A stretch of DNA of 64,000 nucleotides from Bacillota bacterium (GTDB lineage Bacteria; Bacillota; Clostridia; Saccharofermentanales; Saccharofermentanaceae), in assembly GCA_023397475.1 (NCBI GenBank), contig JAEWUD010000016.1:1-64000 (forward strand), in the 5' to 3' direction. A program made the translations under genes and the position numbers. This document shows, one piece after another, positions 18,066 through 27,313 of the stretch. How positions within the stretch are numbered: the stretch's first letter is position 1; the number at the start of each line of letters is the position of its first letter. A model generated the notes under the pieces. The model was not told the origin of the DNA. It did no database searches and saw only the letters and a program-made list of their open reading frames with translations.

Positions 18066-19432
18066 AAGGGCGCGCTGAACCATCAAGACTCTTGTGCTTT
18101 CGAATGCTTACCGATGTATTCGACCACGGCGGATTCTCCAATCTCACCGTGCGCGGCGCTTTGTTGTCGTCCGGCTTGACGCCTGTCGAGAAGAGTTTCG
18201 CGACGGCTCTGTTTTATGGAATTATCACGCGAAAATACACCCTGAACCATTATCTTAAGAAGAATCTTCGGAAAAAGTTCGACACGCTCGAAGATAATGT
18301 ACACACTCTGCTCCTGATGGGAGCCTTTCAGTTGATTTTCTCACCAGGAATTCCCGCATTCGCTGCGGTCAACGAGACGGTTCGACTGGCGAAACTCTTT
18401 ACCAATGAGGGAGGGGTTCGCCTGGTGAACGCGGTTCTTCGTACGATTGACAAGTATTTTCAGGATGGCTTGATTCAGCCCGGGAAGGAGAAGTTCGATG
18501 TCCGCTTTTCGTTAAATCGCGAACTCTCCGGTTGTCTGATCGCATGGTACGGCAAAGAACGCGCAGAGAAACTGGGGGAAGCCTTTCTTGCTTCGCCGCA
18601 TGTGTCCGCGCGAGTGAACCGGCGTAAAAATTCGCCGGAGGAACTGATAGCAATCCTGCAGAAGGAGGGCGTTCCCGCATCCCCCGGCACGTTGTGCCCG
18701 GACGCGATCGTCCTTCAACTCGGCGGTCGACCGGTCACGTCACTTGCGTCTTTCTCCCAGGGCCGCTTCATGATTCAGGATGAGGCGGCGATGCTGGCTT
18801 CATTCTTGATCGGCGCGAAGCCGGGGGATCATATACTGGACGTCTGTTCGGCACCGGGCGGCAAGGCCTGTCATATGGCTGAATGTATGGATGACGTAGG
18901 CAACGTTCTTGCGTTGGACTCGAATGAGTCGCGAATTCTTCTTGTCGAAGAGAATCAGAAGCGCCTGGGGCTCTCGTGTATCGATACGGCAGTTCTTGAT
19001 GCTCTTACCTTGGACCAGAGTCTTGGCGACAAGAAGGAGAGTTTTGATAAGGTGCTCTGCGATGTACCTTGCAGCGGGCTGGGACTTATACATCGTAAAC
19101 CAGACATTCGACATACCATGACGTATGAGAAAATGGCTGATCTCGTTCTGGTTCAACAAGCGATTCTTGCCTCGGCGGCACGGTTCGTTGCCCCGGGCGG
19201 AACATTAATGTACTCTACATGCACCATAAATCCGCATGAGAATCAAGAACAAGCCGGGCGTTTTCTTCTTGAACATCCGGAGTTTGCGGAAGATTCAATT
19301 CTTGCGGATCTTCCGGAATCGCTTCGAACAGAGCATCATATAGAGGAAGCGCAACACGGACAATTGTCGCTTTTCCCAGATACAGACGGATGTGACGGGT
19401 TTTTTATCGCTCGTTTCAGGAGACAAACATAA
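18062..19432 (+). CDS. rsmB: 16S rRNA (cytosine-967 C5)-methyltransferase
   Basis: SAM-dependent m5C methyltransferase of 16S rRNA. It has an N-terminal NusB-like RNA-binding domain (about 1-140) and a C-terminal Rossmann methyltransferase domain. SAM motif I is DVCSAPGGKACHMAE. The two catalytic cysteines are in CDVPCSGLGLIHRKPD and YSTCTINPHEN. The 456 residues match RsmB/Sun. It overlaps fmt by four bases and touches rlmN by one (TAATG). The def-fmt-rsmB-rlmN order is classic for Bacillota. Confidence 0.96.
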   Translation: MKGRAEPSRLLCFRMLTDVFDHGGFSNLTVRGALLSSGLTPVEKSFATALFYGIITRKYTLNHYLKKNLRKKFDTLEDNVHTLLLMGAFQLIFSPGIPAFAAVNETVRLAKLFTNEGGVRLVNAVLRTIDKYFQDGLIQPGKEKFDVRFSLNRELSGCLIAWYGKERAEKLGEAFLASPHVSARVNRRKNSPEELIAILQKEGVPASPGTLCPDAIVLQLGGRPVTSLASFSQGRFMIQDEAAMLASFLIGAKPGDHILDVCSAPGGKACHMAECMDDVGNVLALDSNESRILLVEENQKRLGLSCIDTAVLDALTLDQSLGDKKESFDKVLCDVPCSGLGLIHRKPDIRHTMTYEKMADLVLVQQAILASAARFVAPGGTLMYSTCTINPHENQEQAGRFLLEHPEFAEDSILADLPESLRTEHHIEEAQHGQLSLFPDTDGCDGFFIARFRRQT

Positions 19433-20472
19433 TGGAGAAGACAACGATTTTCGACGTGGACAAGAAACAATGGGAGCAATTCGTGATCGATCACGGGTTC
19501 CCGCTCTATCGTGCCGCGCAGATTTATCAATGGTGTGCCAAGGGCGTGCAGGACTTGTCACGAATGAAGAACCTGCCTTCGGAGCTTCGCACGAAGATTT
19601 CCGAAACCTATATTGCCCCGGTTCTTCAAATCGAGAACGAGTTTACATCTCAGGTAGACGCAACGCGCAAATTCGTTTTTCGCCTGCATGACGGTCATGT
19701 CGTCGAGACAGTTCTCATGCGTTATAAGACGGGCTATTCTGTATGTATCTCTTCGCAGGCCGGATGCAAGATGGGATGTGCGTTCTGTGCGTCCGCGCAC
19801 GCGGGATTCGGCAGGAGTCTTACCGCCGGTGAGATGCTCGCACAGGTCAGTGTTGTCGCAGACCAAGTCGGCGAGCGTATTCACAGCGTTGTCGTCATGG
19901 GCATCGGGGAACCCTTTGATAATTTCGAGAATCTGATGCGCTTTCTCCGCCTGGCAAATGATCCGGAAGGCCTTCATCTCGGGGCTCGACACATTACCGT
20001 GTCAACTTGCGGTCTTGTGCCGCAAATGTTAGAATTTATGCGTGCTGATCTGCAGGTGAACTTATCGGTATCCCTTCACGCTCCCAACGACACACTTCGC
20101 AAGGAAATGATGCCGGCGGCGAAGCTTTATGATCTCGATACGCTCCTTGCGGCATGCGATACTTATGTGAAGAACACCGGCAGAAGAATTACGTTCGAGT
20201 ACTCGTTGTTTGATCAAGTAAACGATCAACCCCGCCATGCTATTGAGTTGGCACGCCGCCTCCGCGGAATACATTGTCACATCAATCTGATTGCGGCCAA
20301 CGAGTTTCCGGGAAGCCCGTATCACAGGAGCCGTCCGGAGAATGTTTCTGCGTTTATGAAGACACTGGAAGATCATAAGATGACGGTGACTCTCCGTCGT
20401 GAGATGGGTACGGATATCATGGCGGCATGCGGACAGCTCCGCCGCGGGTTACGGGAGAATGAGACGATATGA
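19432..20472 (+). CDS. rlmN: 23S rRNA A2503 / tRNA A37 C2-methyltransferase (radical SAM)
   Basis: Radical-SAM dual-specificity methyltransferase. The cluster-binding motif CKMGCAFC gives Cys112, Cys116 and Cys119. GIGEPFDNFENL and SVSLHAPNDTLR are typical RlmN segments. The second catalytic cysteine is near the C-terminus in MAACGQL. The 346 residues match the family. Cfr-type resistance enzymes are related, but the housekeeping operon position favours RlmN. Confidence 0.96.
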   Translation: MEKTTIFDVDKKQWEQFVIDHGFPLYRAAQIYQWCAKGVQDLSRMKNLPSELRTKISETYIAPVLQIENEFTSQVDATRKFVFRLHDGHVVETVLMRYKTGYSVCISSQAGCKMGCAFCASAHAGFGRSLTAGEMLAQVSVVADQVGERIHSVVVMGIGEPFDNFENLMRFLRLANDPEGLHLGARHITVSTCGLVPQMLEFMRADLQVNLSVSLHAPNDTLRKEMMPAAKLYDLDTLLAACDTYVKNTGRRITFEYSLFDQVNDQPRHAIELARRLRGIHCHINLIAANEFPGSPYHRSRPENVSAFMKTLEDHKMTVTLRREMGTDIMAACGQLRRGLRENETI

Positions 20473-21224
20473 GATATGCAACCGCGACGGACAAGGGTCT
20501 TGTCCGCGGCAATAATGAGGATTTCCATGCGGCGCTCGCGGTCGGCGATGACGCTGTATTTGTGATTGCTGACGGTATGGGCGGACACGCGGTCGGAGAA
20601 CTGGCCAGCCGCACCGCGGTAGAATATGTTCTTTCTTCCTTGCCTCGTGAACTGGAGGCCGCCCGAACGAAGAAGGAGATGGAAGACGTTCTCCATTTGA
20701 TGGTTGAGAAGGCGAACGTTAAGGTCTACCTGGAATCTCTCGACAAGAATGAGAACCGCGGTATGGGCACGACCCTTACGATAGCCGTGATCCGGGACTG
20801 GCGACTCTATCTGTCCCATATCGGAGATTGCCGCGTGTATATGTTGCACGGGTCTCAGCTGGATCGATTGACGGCGGATCACACGCTCGTACAGGAACTT
20901 GTCGATACAGGTTCGATCACGGAAGAAGAGGCAATGACACATCCCAAGAGACACGTTCTCATTAAGTCCCTCGGAGTGAATGAGTATATGTCGCCGGATA
21001 CGTATTCGTTTGATATTTCGGAGGGCGATCTTATCATGATGTGCTCTGACGGTCTCTACGGCTTTGTTGCCGAGACGGAAATTCGTACGATTCTGCGACG
21101 TCATAAAGACCTTAATGCATGCGCCTCGCAACTGATCAATGCAGCGAACAAGGCCGGTGGCAAGGATAATATTACAGTCATTCTGATTCATTGCGATCTT
21201 GAGAACGACAAGGAGACAGTATGA
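20469..21224 (+). CDS. prpC: PP2C-type Ser/Thr protein phosphatase
   Basis: Metal-dependent phosphatase (Stp/PrpC family) that reverses phosphorylation by the adjacent PASTA kinase. Metal-binding motifs are complete: ADGMGGHAVGE, MGTTLTIAVI, SHIGDCRVY, DHTLVQELV, CSDGLYGF and KDNITVILI. The 251 residues correspond to a lone catalytic domain without a membrane anchor, so it is cytosolic. It overlaps rlmN and the kinase gene by four bases each, so the pair is translationally coupled. Confidence 0.96.
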   Translation: MRYATATDKGLVRGNNEDFHAALAVGDDAVFVIADGMGGHAVGELASRTAVEYVLSSLPRELEAARTKKEMEDVLHLMVEKANVKVYLESLDKNENRGMGTTLTIAVIRDWRLYLSHIGDCRVYMLHGSQLDRLTADHTLVQELVDTGSITEEEAMTHPKRHVLIKSLGVNEYMSPDTYSFDISEGDLIMMCSDGLYGFVAETEIRTILRRHKDLNACASQLINAANKAGGKDNITVILIHCDLENDKETV

Positions 21225-23578
21225 GTATGGCGAATCAGGGACCTGAGGGATTAATCCTCGGCGGGCGATATCGGATCATGCGCCTCATCGGCAGCGGTGG
21301 CATGGCCAATGTCTATCTCGCATCAGATATGACCTCCGGTATCCAGGTCGCAATTAAGATCCTGAAACCAGAATTCTCCGCTGACGAAGAATTTATTAAG
21401 CGATTTGACGCGGAGGCGCGCTCGGCTTCGCAATTGACGCATCCGAATATTGTCCGCGTTCTCGGCGTTGGGCAGGAAGGCGAATTCCGCTACATGGTTC
21501 AGGAATTTGTCGACGGCATTACGGTGAAGGAACTGATTACGCAGAACGGGCATCTGGACTGGCGCGTCGCAGTTCCGATCGCGATTCAGGTCGGCATGGC
21601 GCTTGAGAATGCGCATCAGAACGGGATCGTTCATCGCGACATCAAACCGCACAATATTCTGATTACCAGAGACCGGATCGCGAAGGTAGCTGATTTCGGT
21701 ATTGCCCGCGCGGCGTCCAGCAATACCATAACACTTACATCGGGCGGAGCACTTGGATCTGTTCACTATTTTTCTCCGGAACAAGCCAGAGGATCCATCG
21801 TCGGACCGAGCTCTGATATCTATTCTCTCGGCGTTCTGCTCTTTGAGATGGTAACCGGCCGGGTTCCGTTTGACGGAGACACCTCCGTCGCCATTGCTAT
21901 CAAGCATTTACAGGAACCGCCGCCGCGTGCGTCGTCCTTTGTTCCGTCCTTACCGTCCGGACTGGATGCGATTATCCGTAAGTGCATGCAGAAATCCACG
22001 GATTATCGTTATCTTTCGATACGTGACATGGTGGCTGAACTGGATGCGCTGATGGTTGATCCGAACGGTTCCTACGGAATTCTGTCACGCCCGGATATGC
22101 CCGATGCGACGACCAGCCAGATCCAATCGATGCGCCATGACCCCAGCTACAACAAGCTTCGTGATATTGAGCACTCGATAGAGAAGCGCAGACGTTCGCG
22201 TACTAAGGACAATGTCCTAGTTATTCTTCTGGTAACACTCATCCTCGGAATTCTTCTCGGAACCGTATACCTTGTCGTCAAGATGGTTACGGACAATATC
22301 TCCGGCAATTCCAAAGAGTCCTATACCGTTGAGAATTACATCGGACAACCGATAGCCGATGTTGAACGGACGCTCAAGTCGGCCAATGTCAATTACACGA
22401 TCACTCCGAGAATTTCCGAAGAATATGAACCCGGAATCGTCATTGAGCAGAGCCTCAAACCCGGTGTCGTTATTAAGCCGGAGAATGGTTTGCATATTCT
22501 GGAGCTTGTCATCAGCGCATCTCCGCAATCGATTATTCTGACGGATTATGCCGGTCAGGACCAGCAGAGTGTTATTGATGACTTGACGCGCAAGGGTCTG
22601 CTGGTCTCGGTTCGAACTGAGGACAGCAGCCAGTATGACAAGAATACGATCATCCGCACAGAACCGTCGGCCGGATCCGCGGTTGTTCCCGGCGAAACCG
22701 TAACGATCTACGTGAGTCAGGGCGTATCTACCGTCACGATTCCGAACTTGAGCGGACAATCTCTTGCGACCGCGCGTACGACGATAATTTCAAGCGGTTT
22801 GAACTTAGGCACTGTAACGGTTAGCGAAGCGGCTCAAGCTTTGCCGGAATCCGAGCAGATTGTTATCTCTTCGGATCCGCCGGCGGGTACGATCGTAAGT
22901 CCCAAGTCAGGTATTAATCTTGTCGTAGGAACCCGTGAAGATTATATCAACAGCAGTTACGGCATAACCCCGACCCCGACTCCTGTTCCGTATAATCTCT
23001 TCATTAACCAGACCGAGGGCGGAACCGGCACCGGCGCGGGCACCTATACATCGGGTCAGAAGGTCACTGTCGTCGCAAGTGTCAATCCGGGTTATGTCTT
23101 CTCACACTGGGTCGATGACACGCAAGAAACCCTCGGCACGACCGCGACACTGCAGATTACGATGCCCGCCAGACACTATACGATCATGCCTGTCTACGCG
23201 AAGAGCACCTACAAAGTGACAATCGTACCTGCTTCTGAACCTGCGGGTCAGGCATCCGTCTCAGGGGCGGGTGATTATAAACCTGGTGATGCCGTGACCG
23301 TTATCGCGACAGCTAATGCCGGATATCAGTTTGACAGTTGGACCGATGCGGATGGAGTTGTGGTGTCAACTTCGGCGACCTACGTGTTTGCAATGCCTTC
23401 CTCGAATGTGACTTTGCGACCGGTTTTCTCACTGCTTCCCACACCGACGCCCGAAGTGCCGACGCCCACTCCGGCGATCACCCCGGCGGAATATTCGAAG
23501 GCAAATTCATCGGACAAGGATGATGCCGCGCAGGGTTCGCGCAAATCCCCGACCATCCAGGTACAAGCGTTATTATGA
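21221..23578 (+). CDS. prkC: PASTA-domain Ser/Thr kinase with two C-terminal InlB B-repeat-like domains
   Basis: Transmembrane Hanks-type kinase that senses cell-wall muropeptides or lipid II. Kinase residues: GSGGMANVY (about 25-32), Lys46, HRDIKPHN (Asp140), DFG (Asp158), and an activation loop rich in Thr/Ser before SPEQARG. A single membrane helix spans about 331-356. Three PASTA repeats follow (about 368-434, 436-501, 503-572). After a TPTPTP linker come two repeats (about 591-661 and 664-737) with the pattern of divergent InlB B-repeats: YTSGQKVTV, GYVFSHW, ITMP, and DYKPGDAVTV, GYQFDSW, FAMP. PrkC usually ends after PASTA. A second TP-rich stretch and a polar tail finish the protein. 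ATG 21227 is an alternative start. Confidence 0.95.
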   Translation: MSMANQGPEGLILGGRYRIMRLIGSGGMANVYLASDMTSGIQVAIKILKPEFSADEEFIKRFDAEARSASQLTHPNIVRVLGVGQEGEFRYMVQEFVDGITVKELITQNGHLDWRVAVPIAIQVGMALENAHQNGIVHRDIKPHNILITRDRIAKVADFGIARAASSNTITLTSGGALGSVHYFSPEQARGSIVGPSSDIYSLGVLLFEMVTGRVPFDGDTSVAIAIKHLQEPPPRASSFVPSLPSGLDAIIRKCMQKSTDYRYLSIRDMVAELDALMVDPNGSYGILSRPDMPDATTSQIQSMRHDPSYNKLRDIEHSIEKRRRSRTKDNVLVILLVTLILGILLGTVYLVVKMVTDNISGNSKESYTVENYIGQPIADVERTLKSANVNYTITPRISEEYEPGIVIEQSLKPGVVIKPENGLHILELVISASPQSIILTDYAGQDQQSVIDDLTRKGLLVSVRTEDSSQYDKNTIIRTEPSAGSAVVPGETVTIYVSQGVSTVTIPNLSGQSLATARTTIISSGLNLGTVTVSEAAQALPESEQIVISSDPPAGTIVSPKSGINLVVGTREDYINSSYGITPTPTPVPYNLFINQTEGGTGTGAGTYTSGQKVTVVASVNPGYVFSHWVDDTQETLGTTATLQITMPARHYTIMPVYAKSTYKVTIVPASEPAGQASVSGAGDYKPGDAVTVIATANAGYQFDSWTDADGVVVSTSATYVFAMPSSNVTLRPVFSLLPTPTPEVPTPTPAITPAEYSKANSSDKDDAAQGSRKSPTIQVQALL

Positions 23579-24486
23579 CCGAACAATCATCGCGAACCGG
23601 GACGATCATCAAGGGTGTCGGCGGTGCCTATTGGATCTATACCGATGAGAAGGATACCGTGACGGCAACGCTGCGCGGGATTTTTCGAAAAGATAAGGTG
23701 GTGCCGACGATCGGCGATAGGGTAACTTTATCGCTGTCGGGGGATCCGGACATTCCGTATGTCATAGATTCCATATTGCCCCGACGCAATCTGTTATTGC
23801 GTCCGTCGGTAGCAAACATTGATGAATTGATCATCACAATCTCCTGTATGGATCCTCCGCCGGATTTAGGTCTGCTGGATAAACTTCTGATTTTCTGCTC
23901 CGTAGCAGATATAGAACCGCTGATTATGATGACAAAGACAGACCTCAATCGCGAAGCTGCGTCCTCTATCGCGGCTGTTTACCGACGAGCCGGATTCACT
24001 GTGTATTCCAGCGGCATCGGAGATACTGCAGATCTGCGATCACTTCGCGATCGACTGCTCGGTAAGACGGCCGGATTCGCCGGTCAGTCCGGAGTCGGAA
24101 AGTCTACGCTTGTTAATCTTCTTTCCGGGTTCACAGGTATGGAGGTCGGAGATATCAGCGAAAGACTCCATCGCGGAAAACATACGACGCGCCATGTGGA
24201 GATCATTCCGCTCGAAGGGTTGTTCTTGTTCGACACACCGGGATTCTCCATGCTGGAGATCACACAGATGGGAATCGAAGAGACGCAGGTAGCGAGTGGA
24301 TATCCGGAGATTTTGCGCGCGTCAACAAATTGTCGTTTTCAAGACTGCCTCCATGTCGGAGAACTCGGGTGTTCTGTTGAGACCACGGATATTGACGCGG
24401 GACGTTTGGAACGTTATCGTGAATTCGTAAATATAATCCGGAAGAGTAATCCTTACAACAAGAAACGAGGGAGACACAGCACATGA
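23575..24486 (+). CDS. rsgA: Ribosome small subunit-dependent GTPase A
   Basis: Circularly permuted GTPase that checks late 30S assembly. It has an N-terminal OB fold (RNA binding), then G4-like MMTKTDL, G1 GQSGVGKSTLVN, G3 DTPGFS, and a C-terminal zinc knuckle CRFQDCLHVGELGC. The 303 residues match the family. It overlaps the kinase gene by four bases. The RsgA homologue CpgA in Bacillus is a PrkC substrate, so this placement is consistent with that known link. Confidence 0.96.
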   Translation: MTEQSSRTGTIIKGVGGAYWIYTDEKDTVTATLRGIFRKDKVVPTIGDRVTLSLSGDPDIPYVIDSILPRRNLLLRPSVANIDELIITISCMDPPPDLGLLDKLLIFCSVADIEPLIMMTKTDLNREAASSIAAVYRRAGFTVYSSGIGDTADLRSLRDRLLGKTAGFAGQSGVGKSTLVNLLSGFTGMEVGDISERLHRGKHTTRHVEIIPLEGLFLFDTPGFSMLEITQMGIEETQVASGYPEILRASTNCRFQDCLHVGELGCSVETTDIDAGRLERYREFVNIIRKSNPYNKKRGRHST

Positions 24487-25148
24487 TTGATCAAAAGATA
24501 AAGGTAGCGCCTTCCATCCTTGCCGCCGACTTTGGACATTTGGCTCAAGAGATGTCGGCGATAGAGAAGGATGCGGATTTCCTGCATTTTGATGTCATGG
24601 ATGGACACTTTGTCCCGAACCTCTCCTTTGGCATACCCGTACTTGCATCCATCCGGCACTATTCGAAGCTTCCGTTCGACGTGCACCTGATGATCGATAA
24701 TCCCAGGGAATTCATTGAGCCATTTATAGAAGCCGGAGCGGATTATCTGACCTTTCACATCGAGACGGAGGCAGAACCTCTCGATCTTGCCGGAATAATT
24801 CGCGAAAAAGGTGCGCGACCCGGCGTTTCGATTCATCCGGATACACCGGTGAAGGCACTTGCGCCTGTGATTGCCGCGGTGGATCTAATTCTCGTGATGA
24901 GCGTGCGTCCCGGGTTTGGCGGACAGGGTTTCATGCCGGAGGCATTTACGAGGATCGCAGAAATCCGACGTATGCTCGACGGCTGCGGATCCGATGCCAT
25001 CCTTTCCGTGGACGGCGGTATTTCCCAAAGCAACGCGGCGGAGATTGCACATGCGGGCGCGACCATGCTCGTCGCCGGCAGCTCGGTTTTCGGAGCGTCG
25101 GATAAAGCGGAAGCGGTGAGAGGACTTAAGGCATGCGCTATGTCGTGA
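24483..25148 (+). CDS. rpe: Ribulose-phosphate 3-epimerase
   Basis: TIM-barrel enzyme of the pentose phosphate pathway interconverting ribulose 5-phosphate and xylulose 5-phosphate. The N-terminal APSILAADFGHL, the catalytic metal site HFDVMDGHFVPN, DVHLMIDNP and VRPGFGGQGF, and the phosphate-binding VDGGIS and VAGSSVFG are all present. It has 221 residues, the normal length. It overlaps rsgA by four bases and thiN by sixteen. The prkC-rsgA-rpe-thiN order is the standard one in Bacillota. Confidence 0.97.
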   Translation: MIDQKIKVAPSILAADFGHLAQEMSAIEKDADFLHFDVMDGHFVPNLSFGIPVLASIRHYSKLPFDVHLMIDNPREFIEPFIEAGADYLTFHIETEAEPLDLAGIIREKGARPGVSIHPDTPVKALAPVIAAVDLILVMSVRPGFGGQGFMPEAFTRIAEIRRMLDGCGSDAILSVDGGISQSNAAEIAHAGATMLVAGSSVFGASDKAEAVRGLKACAMS

Positions 25149-25801
25149 TAACCGGCGGCCCGAATATCCATTACGATCGACTTCGATCGGAAATCCGACC
25201 GGAAGATTATATTGTATGCGCGGACAGCGGAGCCTCTCATGCGCGAAATCTGGGATTGATTCCGCAGAAGTTGATCGGGGATCTTGATTCGATCGATCAG
25301 GAGACATTGACATGGGTCCGCGAAATGAAAGTCCCGCTGGAAGTACATCCCGTGGATAAGGACATGACGGATACCGAACTGTGTCTGCGCAGCGTTGCCC
25401 CGAACCAACCGGTTCTTCTCGTATGTTCCTTCAGCGGCAGACCCGATCATGTTCTGGCGAATTATCTTCTCGCCGGACGACTGACATCGGAAGGTCGGCG
25501 AATTGTTATGACCGACGGGATCTCGTATGGATTTCCGATTTCCGGACCGGCAAACCTTTCGATCCCGACCGGGTTACTCAACCATGTCGACAGCTTCGTA
25601 TCTTCGTCCGTATCCCTCTTGCCGCTATTCTCCGCGGTCACCGGCGTTACGACGTACGGGCTAACCTTTGCGCTTCATAATGCCGAGTTGATACCGGGAA
25701 GCACGTTTTCCGTAAGTAACAAAGCAAACGGAAACACCCGCGACATAAGCATAACGATTGCCGCGGGTGTTCTTCTTGTTTTGGTTACGCCGGAGGATTG
25801 A
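25133..25801 (+). CDS. thiN: Thiamine pyrophosphokinase
   Basis: Transfers pyrophosphate from ATP to thiamine, giving TPP. The 222-residue protein has the N-terminal CADSGASHARNLGL and IGDLDSID segments, the HPVDKDMTDTELCL substrate loop, and a C-terminal beta domain. ATG 25133 lies within rpe and starts MRYVVITGGP. A perfect ten-base-pair hairpin at 25733-25771 lies within the last 25 codons, so the terminator of the cluster is embedded in this gene. It lets the cell use imported thiamine, separately from the salvage operon at 48372-52616. Confidence 0.95.
   Translation: MRYVVITGGPNIHYDRLRSEIRPEDYIVCADSGASHARNLGLIPQKLIGDLDSIDQETLTWVREMKVPLEVHPVDKDMTDTELCLRSVAPNQPVLLVCSFSGRPDHVLANYLLAGRLTSEGRRIVMTDGISYGFPISGPANLSIPTGLLNHVDSFVSSSVSLLPLFSAVTGVTTYGLTFALHNAELIPGSTFSVSNKANGNTRDISITIAAGVLLVLVTPED
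25733..25780 (+). terminator. Intrinsic terminator inside the thiN coding end
   Basis: AACACCCGCG (25733-25742) pairs perfectly with CGCGGGTGTT (25762-25771), followed by the T-rich CTTCTTGTTTT. It ends about 20 bases before the thiN stop. No other terminator was seen in the 61 bases to the convergent gene. Confidence 0.6.
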
Positions 25802-25862
25802 CGCTCCTCATCGGCTTATATTTCTCGAAAATCAATCGGATCTCTTGGTGCTTAGCGAAGAA

Positions 25863-27035
25863 TCAGTTGAGCCCGAATTCCTTGCCGATCGCAAGAAACG
25901 CATCCCGGGAGCCGCGGATCGTCGCCTCGGATACGCAGAAAGCCAACCGGAAATAACCGGGACATGAGAATGCGGAACCGGGTACCACCAAGACGTTCTT
26001 GGCCGCACAAGCCTTAACAAACGCAATGTCGTCCACCGGTGCTTTGGGGAAGAGATAAAGTGCTCCGTCCGGCTTTCTCGCCGTAAATCCGGCTTCGGAA
26101 ATGATCGCGTACAGTAAATCGCGTCGAAACTCATAGTTGGCGATGTCTGCTTTGGCGTACAAAGTCGTCTCGATGATCTTCTGGAAAAAAGCCGGAGCGT
26201 TTACGGATCCGAGAATTCGATTGCACATCACTACCGCCGGGCAAAGCTCAGAAAAGTCGACATGCCGGGGGCTGATCGCGGCGTATCCGATTCTCTCGCC
26301 GGGAAGAGACAAAGATTTGCTCCAGGAGAAACAGACAATCACATTGGTAAGATAGGTCATCGAACAGGGAACCTGTTTGCCGTCGTATGCCAAATCAATA
26401 TAGGGTTCATCCGAGATGATATGAATAACGTGATTCTTGGAAAGTAGTAATGTATCCAGCGCTTCCAGAACAGTCGCCGGGTAGATAACGCCGCTCGGGT
26501 TGTTCGGTGAATTTACGATAATCGCCTTCGTGCGGTCGGTAATTGCGGCGTCGATCTTCGCCAGGTCCGGAAGAAAGGTATCCGGTTCGGCGGGTACGAT
26601 GACAGGTACGCCGTTGTGGTTGTCGATATACGACAAATATTCCATGAAAAACGGTGCGAGGACGATCACCTCATCACCCGGATCGAGAATCGCCTTAAGT
26701 ACAGCGTTCATAGCGCCCGCTGCGCCTACGGTCATACAGATGCCGCTCGGTTGGACCGCAAGGCCGCTCTTTAGAGAGAGCATGTCCGCAACTGCCTTGC
26801 ACGTTGACGGATATCCTTGATTGCTCATATAGGCGTGCTTGCCGGGGAAGGATTCCGCCGCATATTCCTTGATCCGATCGATCACCTCGCGAGGCGGCTC
26901 AAGATCGGGATTACCGATGGAGAAATCAAAGACATTCTCGGCGCCGTAGAGAGCCTTGAGACGGTTGCCTTCCTCGAACATTTTACGGATCATGGAGCCG
27001 GAGGACATTTTGTCGGATATACGCTTCGAAATCAT
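25863..27035 (-). CDS. Pyridoxal-phosphate-dependent aminotransferase, class I/II
   Basis: Fold-type I PLP enzyme of the aspartate aminotransferase superfamily, 390 residues. The PLP lysine is in SWSKSLSLPGERIGY. Other motifs are DFSIGNPDLEPP, VGAAGAMNAVLKA, NSPNNPSG and IISDEPYIDL. The C-terminal domain ends with RLAFCVSEATI, which includes the carboxylate-binding region. The substrate cannot be settled; aspartate, alanine or aromatic acids are possible. The start ATG at 27035 has AAAGGGG seven bases upstream. It runs convergent to thiN and divergent to infC, and stands alone. Confidence 0.9.
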   Translation of the reverse strand: MISKRISDKMSSGSMIRKMFEEGNRLKALYGAENVFDFSIGNPDLEPPREVIDRIKEYAAESFPGKHAYMSNQGYPSTCKAVADMLSLKSGLAVQPSGICMTVGAAGAMNAVLKAILDPGDEVIVLAPFFMEYLSYIDNHNGVPVIVPAEPDTFLPDLAKIDAAITDRTKAIIVNSPNNPSGVIYPATVLEALDTLLLSKNHVIHIISDEPYIDLAYDGKQVPCSMTYLTNVIVCFSWSKSLSLPGERIGYAAISPRHVDFSELCPAVVMCNRILGSVNAPAFFQKIIETTLYAKADIANYEFRRDLLYAIISEAGFTARKPDGALYLFPKAPVDDIAFVKACAAKNVLVVPGSAFSCPGYFRLAFCVSEATIRGSRDAFLAIGKEFGLN

Positions 27036-27070
27036 AGCAAAACCCCTTTATCGTAATCTCTTTTCGCGTT

Positions 27071-27076
27071 ATTATA
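27071..27076 (-). promoter_or_regulatory. -10 element of the aminotransferase promoter
   Basis: Perfect TATAAT on the minus strand, 35 bases before the ATG at 27035. Only a weak CTTTGC -35 is found at 17-base spacing. Confidence 0.5.
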
Positions 27077-27136
27077 ACATGAATCAGAAATGCGCAAAGG
27101 GCAACGCAACGTTTCGGAGAATTTTCAAGTTTCCGG

Positions 27137-27165
27137 TTGACAATTCTCGGCCGGAAGGTTATTAT
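27137..27165 (+). promoter_or_regulatory. Promoter of infC-rpmI-rplT
   Basis: Perfect TTGACA (27137-27142), a 17-base spacer, then TATTAT (27160-27165). Transcription would start near 27172. This leaves about 140 bases of leader before infC. Confidence 0.85.
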
Positions 27166-27171
27166 TCTAAC

Positions 27172-27307
27172 GTCATAGCAAGAAGAAGCATCCGTTTCTC
27201 ACCTCAAGCACATGCGTGAAGAGGTTCACAGGATAGATCGCCGCATGGCGGCTGTTTACGGAACGGATGTTATTCGTTCCGTTTTTTTTATTAGTAAGAG
27301 GAGGTGC
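27172..27307 (+). promoter_or_regulatory. infC operon leader with attenuator
   Basis: The leader contains CACCTC (near 27199), complementary to the GAGGTG of the infC ribosome-binding site. It also has a CGCC/GGCG hairpin near 27240 and a strong terminator at 27258-27289. This fits the L20-type autoregulatory leaders of Bacillota infC operons in position and logic. The specific L20 fold was not modelled. Confidence 0.6.
27258..27289 (+). terminator. Attenuator terminator upstream of infC
   Basis: ACGGAACG (27258-27265) and CGTTCCGT (27275-27282) form a perfect eight-pair stem with a nine-base loop. Seven T residues follow. It lies between the promoter and infC, so it must be bypassed for expression. 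Confidence 0.85.
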
Positions 27308-27313
27308 ATTCCT

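Noticed and set aside
27212..27313. ATG 27212 as the infC start
   Set aside because: The segment contains the attenuator hairpin and T tract and is not conserved IF-3 sequence; the ribosome-binding site lies downstream of it.
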